56,380 nucleotides of DNA from Acidobacteriota bacterium (lineage in GTDB: Bacteria > Acidobacteriota > Terriglobia > Bryobacterales > Bryobacteraceae), in assembly GCA_018268835.1 (NCBI GenBank), contig JAFDVU010000020.1, positions 1 through 56,380 on the forward strand, read 5' to 3'. Under the pieces are notes generated by a model. That model saw only the letters and a list, made by a program, of their open reading frames with translations, was not told the origin of the DNA and ran no database searches. The position numbers and the translations under genes were made by a program. How positions within the stretch are numbered: the first letter of the stretch is position 1; every line of letters starts with the position of its first letter. Shown one piece after another: positions 39,803-46,265 of this stretch.

Positions 39803-39919
39803 GATCCGCAGCCGGAAGCCCGCGCCGACGTACGGGCGATCGACCGGGAGGCTGCCATGCAGATTCTGTACTGCTTGGATCGCTACCTCGCCCACCGCAC
39901 CGGCGACGCTTACCGCTGA
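39803..39919 (+). pseudogene. Degenerate RelE/ParE-type toxin remnant
   Basis: The frame DPQPEARADVRAIDREAAMQ, continuing ILYCLDRYLAHRTGD and ending AYR, resembles the start of small RelE-superfamily toxins (an 'AEADVRAIDREAAMRIL' helix then 'GDVK'), joined directly to the typical end '...AYR' as if the middle had been deleted. It is blocked upstream by a stop at 39779 and by a 7-C run; shifting one base there restores a longer frame. Assignment is by remembered family pattern only. The antisense frame 39640-39858 is not considered coding. Confidence 0.35.
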
Positions 39920-40162
39920 ATGGCGGTTAAGCGCACGGCCCTTCAGAATCAACAGGTTCCCATATAGCAACCTGAGGTATCCATATGGATACCTGAAACA
40001 GCGAAGTGCCTTGTTTTCTTAGATATCTATATAGCAACCCCAGGTATCTATACAGCACCCATTCTGGGGTGGCGTGTCACCCCTTCAGCCGATGCGAAGC
40101 ATCGTCTTTTTCTTCGGGCTTTCGATGCGGCCTCGGTAACTCGCTGATTCGCCGTAGCGCCG
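39920..40162. other. AT-rich non-coding stretch with palindromes and direct repeats
   Basis: No gene is seen here. It contains a perfect 20-bp palindrome aggtatccatatggatacct (39975-39994) and an imperfect 23-bp direct repeat starting tatagcaacc at 39963 and again at 40030. The base composition is clearly poorer in GC than the surroundings. A related 16-bp palindrome, gttcccatatgggaac, lies at 40497-40512. Such symmetric elements are commonly operators of small DNA-binding proteins such as antitoxins; that is inference. Confidence 0.55.
40090..40110 (+). terminator. Terminator-like hairpin with T-rich tail
   Basis: cgatgc-gaa-gcatcg (40090-40104) is a perfect 6-bp stem with a 3-base loop followed by tctttttctt. 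Form and tail fit a Rho-independent terminator for plus-strand transcription. Confidence 0.5.
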
Positions 40163-40419
40163 TGTAACGGGTCACGATATTCCAGAACGCCAGATCACAC
40201 CGGAGGCGGTGTTCAGGTCACGCTGTTTCCCCTTCTAAGGAAGAGGCTCCTAAGCGGCCCGGAGCGGTCAAGGGCGCGACCAACGGGAGCGGCGAAGCGA
40301 ACCCTTGACGGCGAGGACCGCTTTGAGATGATCCAGAAGGGGGAGACAGCGCAAGACATTCTGGCCACAAGCGTGACGAAATCGGCCTCGATAGGCGCAA
40401 TAGATCGTGACCCGTTACA
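40163..40419. mobile_element. MITE-like element, 257 bp
   Basis: 16-bp perfect terminal inverted repeats (tgtaacgggtcacgat at 40163-40178, reverse complement at 40404-40419) are flanked on both sides by the 6-bp direct repeat gcgccg (40157-40162 and 40420-40425). Inside each end is a second copy of the GTCACG core (40217-40222; reverse at 40372-40377), an arrangement like the multiple terminal repeats of IS21-family elements. There is no transposase frame. It is therefore a non-autonomous element, perhaps an internal deletion derivative of an IS21-like parent (inference). Confidence 0.75.
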
Positions 40420-40496
40420 GCGCCGATCAACGCGGCGGCCAGCGGCGCGGCTGCGCCGCTCTGCTCGCCCCGCGCCATGCTGCTGAAGCTGCTGTG

Positions 40497-40512
40497 GTTC
40501 CCATATGGGAAC
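40497..40512. repeat. 16-bp perfect palindrome
   Basis: gttcccatatgggaac, centred on CATATG like the palindrome at 39975-39994. It lies 13 bp beyond the stop of the 153-residue secreted protein gene. Just upstream, 40441-40460 is another perfect stem (agcggcgc-ggct-gcgccgct). Confidence 0.5.
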
Positions 40513-40524
40513 TGTGGCATACCC

Positions 40525-40986
40525 CTAGTGGGCAGGTCGCTTCGCAGTGCTCAGCACACGATCGACTTCCGCCTTTGGCTGCACCTTGATTGAGGCCCCG
40601 CCGCACTCCTTCGCGGCATCCGCTGCGAGTACGGCAAGGATGAGCCGTTTGCTGCCCGCACCCTTCGGTTTTGTGACCTCCACATCCACAGAGGCTGGAA
40701 TCAGCGCCTCGGAACGCGCCGAAAGCACGTATTTACCCGGCTTCGCATCAGCCATTTCGAAATGGCCGTCCTTGCCAACCGTTACCGCTGCGATGACCGT
40801 CTGCGTGTTTCCGGAATCGAGTAGCCGGACTTCAGCTTTATCCAGGACCCGATATTGGCCCTGAAAACCAAACAGCAGGTAGCCTTCAATCCGTTCAACC
40901 CGGATCGGGTCCAGCACACATTGCGCTGGTGCATTCGCACCAAACGCCAGGACCAAGAACAGAAGAGTCAAGCGATGCTTACTCAT
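40525..40986 (-). CDS. Secreted small protein with carboxypeptidase-regulatory-like fold; possible RHS-associated immunity protein
   Basis: 153 residues with a signal peptide (MSKHRLTLLFLVLAFGANAPA). EGYLLFGFQGQYRVLDKAEV and VTVGKDGHFEMADAKPGKYVLSARSEALI form the pattern of a regulatory-like beta-sandwich (Gly-Asp turn then PGKY). The ATG overlaps the stop of an orphan RHS tip as ATGA, so the two are translationally coupled. In polymorphic toxin loci the gene after a tip is often the immunity gene; an exported one would protect the periplasm. That role is inference; the domain is also common in unrelated acidobacterial exported proteins. Confidence 0.7.
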   Translation of the reverse strand: MSKHRLTLLFLVLAFGANAPAQCVLDPIRVERIEGYLLFGFQGQYRVLDKAEVRLLDSGNTQTVIAAVTVGKDGHFEMADAKPGKYVLSARSEALIPASVDVEVTKPKGAGSKRLILAVLAADAAKECGGASIKVQPKAEVDRVLSTAKRPAH

Positions 40987-41201
40987 TTGCCCTTCTCGAA
41001 GTTCTCAATCGCCTGCCTGATGCGCTTCGGGTTCGTGACCTTGTGCGGCCCCATTATGACGGGATCTGTTGATGTGAAACGGCCCTGGGCTGAACTGAAG
41101 TAGCGCGCCCCGAAGTAATCGAGGCCCGTTTCGGGCTGAGCCATCCCGTTCATAGGGGCACCGAACCTGTTCGCAAGCACGTCATACCTGAAGCTGAACA
41201 T
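40983..41201 (-). CDS. Orphan RHS-repeat tip (truncated)
   Basis: About 72 residues from an ATG at 41199-41201 that overlaps the end of the upstream gene by 20 bp; the frame runs open to 41273. FRYDVLANRFGAPMNG and then ETGLDYFGARYFSSAQGRFT are the RHS repeat-associated core, after which only STDPVIMGPHKVTNPKRIRQ and a short basic tail remain. There are no YD repeats upstream and no toxin domain of normal size, so this is a displaced or eroded RHS C-terminus rather than a full RHS protein. Confidence 0.75.
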   Translation of the reverse strand: MFSFRYDVLANRFGAPMNGMAQPETGLDYFGARYFSSAQGRFTSTDPVIMGPHKVTNPKRIRQAIENFEKGK

Positions 41202-41670
41202 GGTGCTGCTTAAGTTCATGCAGAAACTCACTCTGGCCGACGTGGTATTGCGAATGAGTGATGGTGGTGCCATCTTCGCCGACTACAAGTACTTCTCGCA
41301 GGCCGCGTGGGTGGCTGGCTGCGGATCCCGGCCAGTGGATCGTACGTCGCTTCAAGCCGAGAAGTGAAGTCTGGACCAGCCCATTCGGTGTCGCAGTGAT
41401 CTCGCCAGGTTCGGCGATGAGGCAACCAACGCCCAGAACAGCAACCAGAGCGGCGGCCACGTAGTCGAACGTCGTGGAAGCCTCTTGAGCCATTTTGTAG
41501 CTGACAAAAAGAAGGAACGGCCCGCCGAGCCGAAACAGAACACGCATGCCGATCCCGACCGGAAAACGTACCACTGAAGCGGTGCGCCTGGCGCGTTGGA
41601 AGACCGCTTCCAGCGCGACAAAGCGAACCAGGAGCAGTGCGAACCCGATTATCAACGAGGTCCCCAGCAT
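41182..41670 (-). CDS. Membrane protein with PH-like domain; candidate immunity gene for the RHS tip
   Basis: 162 residues from the ATG at 41668-41670 (AGGG upstream); the frame is open to 41769. Three hydrophobic segments (LGTSLIIGFALLLVRFVAL, LGGPFLLFVSYKM, YVAAALVAVLGVGCLIA) precede a soluble domain (EITATPNGLVQTSLLGLKRR, REVLVVGEDGTTITHSQYHV) that looks like a bacterial PH-type beta-domain. It begins seven bases after the stop of the larger RHS tip, the position usually held by an immunity protein. No homology to a known immunity family was recognised. Confidence 0.65.
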   Translation of the reverse strand: MLGTSLIIGFALLLVRFVALEAVFQRARRTASVVRFPVGIGMRVLFRLGGPFLLFVSYKMAQEASTTFDYVAAALVAVLGVGCLIAEPGEITATPNGLVQTSLLGLKRRTIHWPGSAASHPRGLREVLVVGEDGTTITHSQYHVGQSEFLHELKQHHVQLQV

Positions 41671-41677
41671 AGCGGCC

Positions 41678-42529
41678 CTAGTGCTGCTCGTCTTCCTTTT
41701 TCTTCTTCTGTTGCTGTTGCGCTGCTCGGTTTGCTGCGTCCACGCCAGCACCGAGACCACCACTGGCAACCTTCTGCTGGGTACTCAATTGCGCCTGGCG
41801 CTGAGGCAGGCTAGGAGATGGCTTTGTGCCTGCCGCAACCTTGGCTTCGCCAACTGCAACGGCCCTGCCAGCGGTGGTGGCCTGCTTCACGATCGGGTTC
41901 ACAACCGCAGCGCTGACACCCTGTACGCTCGCACCCACAGCAGCGTCTGTAATGATCTGGCCCGGCGTGCCAAGAGCAGCGTTGGGGTCACCTCCCGAGG
42001 CCACGGCGCGCTCGGTGATTCCACCAATTACGCCAGCCCCGGCGGCGGCACCAATACCCACGGCAGTTCCCGTCTCGAGGATGGTCTCGCCACCGAGAAC
42101 TGTCACGAGCGCACCGGGGGCGGTTGCGAGGCCGAGGGTTCCACCAGCCACGGCACCGCCGAGTGCCGCTGCGCCAACCTGCTTCCAATTTACTGGCTGA
42201 TCAGGATGATTCCATTCTTGGCTAATGTACGATGCTGCACCGCCACCCACACCGCCGATCAGGGCTCCCAGACACCAGGGACAATGCCCGTCTGGGTCGA
42301 CGTACCGCAGGGGATTGTTCCTGACGTAGGCATATTTGTTCAGAGTTTGAGGGTCTGTGATATCTGCGTATGGCAACGGCCCCGGCTGCTCGATGTCCTG
42401 TCCCGAGAATGCGTCTACGATGCCGCCCTGCCATTCGTCCGGGCTCGTAAACCTCCCCTGCGCACTACTAAAGTACCTTGCGCCAAAGTAATCGAGGCCG
42501 GTTTCCACGTCGTACCGCCCTTCGATCAT
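41678..42529 (-). CDS. Orphan RHS-repeat-associated core with Gly/Ala-rich C-terminal region
   Basis: 283 residues, ATG at 42527-42529. The protein opens at the RHS core (VETGLDYFGARYFSSAQGRF, LNKYAYVRNNPLRYVDPDGH), so the thousands of residues of YD repeats that make the RHS shell are missing. What follows is a glycine-zipper-like region (ALIGGVGGGAASYI, GAAALGGAVAGGTLGLA, GIGAAAGAGVIGGI) and a charged end (QQQQKKKKEDEQH). No nuclease or peptidase motif is seen, so toxin activity is doubtful. It resembles an orphan tip module stored for recombination with a complete RHS gene elsewhere (inference). Confidence 0.78.
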   Translation of the reverse strand: MIEGRYDVETGLDYFGARYFSSAQGRFTSPDEWQGGIVDAFSGQDIEQPGPLPYADITDPQTLNKYAYVRNNPLRYVDPDGHCPWCLGALIGGVGGGAASYISQEWNHPDQPVNWKQVGAAALGGAVAGGTLGLATAPGALVTVLGGETILETGTAVGIGAAAGAGVIGGITERAVASGGDPNAALGTPGQIITDAAVGASVQGVSAAVVNPIVKQATTAGRAVAVGEAKVAAGTKPSPSLPQRQAQLSTQQKVASGGLGAGVDAANRAAQQQQKKKKEDEQH

Positions 42530-42627
42530 CCGTGCACCTCAGTCGCACCGGGCCGTCCGGTCAAGTGCCGGATCATACCCCTAGCCACTCCGGCCGCTGC
42601 CAACGTAACCGTATGCCGCATCCCGCG

Positions 42628-43077
42628 TCACTTCGCCGCGGGGGGCGCCGGCAGCATGTTGCGGATGGCCGCAATCCTCCACCCTCCGCCCGCGCGCACC
42701 ATCACGAACGTGCTCCACATGTGGCGCGTACCGGTATCGCGCGCGAGTTCGTACCGCGCGTCCGCCACCGCCGCATCCGCCGTGATGTAGCGGATGCTCT
42801 CCACCGTCAGCACGCGATGTCCGCCCGCCTTGGTGCTCGCGATTGTGCCCTTCACCAGCGCATCGCGCCCGCGCCGCCACTCGCCGGTCGAGACCAGTTG
42901 ATCGGCGTCTTCAGTGAACAGCGCCCCAACCGCCCGCGGATCGTCTTTGTCGCGCGCCGCCAGGTAGTTCTTGACCAGCGCGCGGATCGCTTCATCGTCG
43001 TGCCCAGGCGATGCCGAGAGCATCGCCAGCGGAACCAGCGGCGCCAATAACGCCATGAACAGGATCAGGATTCGCAT
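42628..43077 (-). CDS. SnoaL-like / DUF4440 exported protein
   Basis: 149 residues with a hydrophobic N-terminus (MRILILFMALLAPLVPLAML) acting as signal peptide. The remainder is an NTF2-like fold: DEAIRALVKNYLAARDKDDP, GALFTEDADQLVSTGEWRRG, VESIRYITADAAVADARYEL and WSTFVMVRAGGGWRIAAIRN. This matches the SgcJ/EcaC/DUF4440 group, whose roles vary. Its ATG lies three bases downstream of the stop of the next gene upstream (43081), so the two are co-transcribed. Confidence 0.85.
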   Translation of the reverse strand: MRILILFMALLAPLVPLAMLSASPGHDDEAIRALVKNYLAARDKDDPRAVGALFTEDADQLVSTGEWRRGRDALVKGTIASTKAGGHRVLTVESIRYITADAAVADARYELARDTGTRHMWSTFVMVRAGGGWRIAAIRNMLPAPPAAK

Positions 43078-43080
43078 ACC

Positions 43081-44475
43081 TCACCTCGCGGAAAACTTCG
43101 TCCACCCGCGCGCCTTCATGTCGTGCAGGATGCCCTTCTCCCAGGCAAACTCGGGATGCTTCGCCAGATGCTCCGCCGCGTTGAAGTCGCGGCCGCAGGC
43201 GTGACCCAGCGCCGCCGTCATCGTCATCTTCTCCGCCATCGCGGCATCGGCGGCCTTGTTCTGCACCGCGCCCGCCGGACCGTAGGGCGGCTGCCAGCTC
43301 CCGCTGCCGCGCGGCGATGCATCGATGTGGCCGCACAAGGTCCGCTCGTCGTACTCCGTCTTTTTATCGTACGTGTCGTAGTGATCGCCCAGGAAACGCT
43401 GCGCCGCCGCGACATCGATCTTTCCCTTGTTCTCGGCCATCAATTGCAGCCAGCGCACGTGCCGCGCGTTGTTGCTCAGGCTGGGGTCGTCCAGGTTGAA
43501 GTCCGTCTCTTCTTTCGCGAGCTTCGGATCCACCGGGAAATTCGACCCCACGAAGAAGCCGTCCTTCGTGCGTTGCAGCGTCACATTCTTCAGCCCCAGT
43601 TCCAGGCTGGCCACTTCATTGTTCTTCCGATCCGCCACCAGCCAGTTGTTCGCGTAGCCGCCGTTGTTGCCGTCCTTCATGATGCGCGCGAAGTCGTCGA
43701 TCGACGCCGCGTACTGCATCGCCTTGCGCGCCCGCGCGAACTCCGGCACGCCCGCGGGATCGAACCCGTGGAACCCGCCGATGGTCGTCTCCGTGATCAT
43801 GATCCCGGCCGAGTTGATGCCGAAATCGTCGCCCGAATGGATGATCCCCGGTGCGCCGTCCATGATCATCCGGTTCCCCCTGGCGGGCACGATGTCGAAG
43901 ATGATGTTCCACCGCTCGCCGGAGGAGTAGCTGGTCCAGTTGTTGTGCGCGATCACCACCCGCCCGTCCTTCGTGTAGCTGCCGGTGGCGACGAAGGCGC
44001 TGCAATGGTCCCCCGGACCCGCGGCGTTCGAAGCCGTCCCGCTCGCCTGGTCGTACCACTTGTCGTAGTAGGGCAGTTCGAGCCACGCGTTGAGCGCCAC
44101 CACGTCCCACAGGTCGAGTTTCCCGCCGCGCGCCTTCTGGCCCTCCACAATGCCCGTGAGTTCCTCGCGGTACTCCTGCTCCACGTGCGGCCAGAGCACC
44201 TCCCGGGCCGCTTTGCGGAAGAAGTCCCAGTTGCGCTTTTCATCGTGCGTCATCTCGATGGAGATGGCGTTGAAGTTGTCCGCGATCTCGTTGGCCAGCA
44301 GGTACCCGTGCTGGTAACCGATTTCCGCCGGAGTCCCTTCCAGGTGCACCTGAATCCAGCCGCCGCGGTCGGCGTACCGCGCCGCCTTCTTCAGGCGCGG
44401 ATCGGGCTCGCGCGAAACCAGCGCCGCCGCCACGAACAGCAGCATCGCAACCGCAAACAGACCAGTGCGTCTCAT
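43081..44475 (-). CDS. C45/phospholipase B-like hydrolase, secreted
   Basis: 464 residues with a signal peptide (MRRTGLFAVAMLLFVAAALV). GDHCSAFVATGSYTKDGRVV provides a Cys-Ser (about residue 158) that fits the autocatalytic N-terminal nucleophile of the C45 acyltransferase and phospholipase B-like families, followed by IAHNNWTSYSSGERWNIIFD. Near the N-terminus, GTPAEIGYQHGYLLANEIADN is the usual opening motif. The predicted product is an Ntn-hydrolase cleaving amides or lipids in the periplasm; the substrate is unknown. Divergent from selD with a 23-bp gap. Confidence 0.82.
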   Translation of the reverse strand: MRRTGLFAVAMLLFVAAALVSREPDPRLKKAARYADRGGWIQVHLEGTPAEIGYQHGYLLANEIADNFNAISIEMTHDEKRNWDFFRKAAREVLWPHVEQEYREELTGIVEGQKARGGKLDLWDVVALNAWLELPYYDKWYDQASGTASNAAGPGDHCSAFVATGSYTKDGRVVIAHNNWTSYSSGERWNIIFDIVPARGNRMIMDGAPGIIHSGDDFGINSAGIMITETTIGGFHGFDPAGVPEFARARKAMQYAASIDDFARIMKDGNNGGYANNWLVADRKNNEVASLELGLKNVTLQRTKDGFFVGSNFPVDPKLAKEETDFNLDDPSLSNNARHVRWLQLMAENKGKIDVAAAQRFLGDHYDTYDKKTEYDERTLCGHIDASPRGSGSWQPPYGPAGAVQNKAADAAMAEKMTMTAALGHACGRDFNAAEHLAKHPEFAWEKGILHDMKARGWTKFSAR

Positions 44476-44498
44476 CGCCGTTATTATAGTAGAGACCC

Positions 44499-45518
44499 AT
44501 GAGCGAAACGTCCTCGAAGAAACTTACCGCCCACGTCAAAGCCGCCGGTTGAGCGAGCAAACTGAGTCCAAAGTTATTGGACCGCGTCCTCGCCACCGTG
44601 CCCCGCTGGGCCGACGAAAACGTACTGGTGGGCTTCGACACCGCCGACGATGCCGGAGTCTACAGGATTTCGCCGGAGTGCGCCCTCGTGCAGACGTTGG
44701 ACTTCTTCACACCGATTGTGGACGACCCGTACACGTTCGGCGCCATCGCCGCCGCCAACTCGCTCTCCGACGTATGGGCCATGGGCGGGCGCCCGATCTC
44801 CGCGCTCTCCATCCTCGCCTGGCCCGTCAAGGAAGACGAAGCCGACCTCGTCGCCATCCTCAAGGGCGGCGCCGACAAGATGCGCGAAGCCTCCTGCTCC
44901 ATCCTCGGCGGCCACAGCGTCGCCGATGAGGAGATCAAGTTCGGCTACTCGGTCACTGGCACGGTTCACCCGGATCGCATCCTGGCCAACGCGGGCGCGC
45001 GCGCCGGGGATGTACTGATGTTCACCAAATCCATCGGGACCGGCGTCGTGTCTACCGCGCTCAAACGCGGCATCGCGCGCGAGGAAGACGTGGCCGCATC
45101 CATCGCCTCCATGCTCACGCTGAACCGCGCAGCCGGCGAAGAGATGCTGCGCGGCGAGGTCCACGGCTGCACGGACGTCACCGGCTTCGGCTTAATCGGT
45201 CACGCGCGCGAGATGGCGCTGGCCAGCGGCGTCACGCTCGAAATCGATAGCGCGCGCCTGAGCTTCCTGCCCGGCGCAATCGAGTACGCGCGCGCCGGCG
45301 CCATCCCCGGGGGACTCAACAACAATCGCGACTTCTCTTCCTGCGCCGTCGAGACCGCCGGTGCGATCGCCCCCGAAATCGAAGCCCTGCTTTACGACCC
45401 GCAAACCTCCGGCGGGTTGCTCTTCACTATGCCCGAACGCGACGCCGCAAGACTCGCGCTGGCCTTCCCCATCGGCCGCGTGATGGAGCGCGGCGCGCAC
45501 GCAATCCGCATCCTATGA
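44499..45518 (+). CDS. selD: Selenide, water dikinase, selenocysteine-containing
   Basis: 339 residues when the in-frame TGA at 44550-44552 is read as selenocysteine (residue 18). The N-terminus is MSETSSKKLTAHVKAAG-U-ASKLSPKLLDRVL, lining up with E. coli SelD ...GAGCGCKISPKVLE, where the U replaces active-site Cys17. Then VGFDTADDAGVYRI, QTLDFFTPIVDDPYTFGAIA, GGHSVADEEIKFG and DPQTSGGLL. It makes selenophosphate from selenide and ATP for selenoprotein and seleno-tRNA synthesis. A conventional caller would start at 44577 and lose the catalytic residue. A SECIS-like hairpin follows the TGA. The stop overlaps pyrF (ATGA). Confidence 0.93.
44566..44582 (+). promoter_or_regulatory. Candidate bacterial SECIS element in selD
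   Basis: gtccaa-agtta-ttggac forms a perfect 6-bp stem with a 5-base loop containing GU, beginning 13 bases after the TGA codon. Bacterial SECIS hairpins sit directly downstream of UGA, within about 40 bases, with a short apical stem and a loop with G-U read by SelB. Distance and form fit; the exact SelB contacts cannot be judged by eye. Confidence 0.65.
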
Positions 45519-46216
45519 CGCCTCTCGCAACCCACAACCCCATCATCATCGCGCTCGACGTGGAATCCGCCGCCGACGCCCGATCCCTCATCCACCGCAT
45601 CGGGCCGCGCGTCAACTTTTATAAGGTCGGGTTGGAGCTCTACGCCGCCGCCGGCATGGACTTCGTTCGCGGGCTTCTCTCCGACGGCCACCGCATCTTC
45701 CTCGACCTTAAGTTCTACGACATCCCCGAGACCGTCTCGCGCGCCGTGGCCCGCGTCGCCGCCACAGGCGTCGATTTCCTCACGATTCACGCCGTCCCCT
45801 CGGTGATGCGCGCCGCCGCCGCGGCCCGGCGGGGCAGCAACCTGCGGCTCCTCGCAGTCACCGTGCTCACCAGCTTCGGCTCGGAGGACCTGGACGATCT
45901 CGGTTTTGAGGGCACCATCGCCGAACTGGTCGAGCGCCGTGCGCACAAGGCGATGGAACTCGGCATCGACGGCATCGTGGCCTCGCCGCTCGAGGCTGCC
46001 GCCGTGCGCAGCATTATCGGGCCCGATGCCGTGCTGGTCACTCCCGGGGTGCGCTCCGCCGGCGCCGATAAGGGCGATCAGAAGCGTGTCGCCACGCCCG
46101 CGCAGGCCATTCGCGACGGCGCCAGCTACCTCGTCATCGGCCGCCAGGTCACTCGCGCCGCTGATCCGGCCGCCGAAGTCGACCGCATCCTCTTCGAACT
46201 GGCCGAGGTCGGATAG
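45515..46216 (+). CDS. pyrF: Orotidine 5'-phosphate decarboxylase
   Basis: 233 residues, ATG overlapping the selD stop by four bases. IIALDVESAADARSLIHRI, FYKVGLELYAAAG and the catalytic DLKFYDIPET (Lys and Asp of the active tetrad) are present, as are TPGVRSAGADKGDQKRV and the late YLVIGRQVTRAADP. It converts OMP to UMP, the final step of pyrimidine synthesis. The pairing with selD has no obvious metabolic reason. Confidence 0.96.
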   Translation: MTPLATHNPIIIALDVESAADARSLIHRIGPRVNFYKVGLELYAAAGMDFVRGLLSDGHRIFLDLKFYDIPETVSRAVARVAATGVDFLTIHAVPSVMRAAAAARRGSNLRLLAVTVLTSFGSEDLDDLGFEGTIAELVERRAHKAMELGIDGIVASPLEAAAVRSIIGPDAVLVTPGVRSAGADKGDQKRVATPAQAIRDGASYLVIGRQVTRAADPAAEVDRILFELAEVG

Positions 46217-46265
46217 CGGCGCAACCCGCCGGCATGCAAAGCCGGGCGATGCTCGGCGCCCGCGC

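Noticed and set aside
40218..40520. Minus-strand 100-codon frame
   Set aside because: It runs through the MITE and its target duplication, and the sequence has no protein-like pattern; a 64-codon frame in the restored empty site is likewise unconvincing.
44577..45518. selD start at the first uninterrupted codon
   Set aside because: This would remove the active-site residue and a conserved N-terminus that is present in frame upstream across the TGA.
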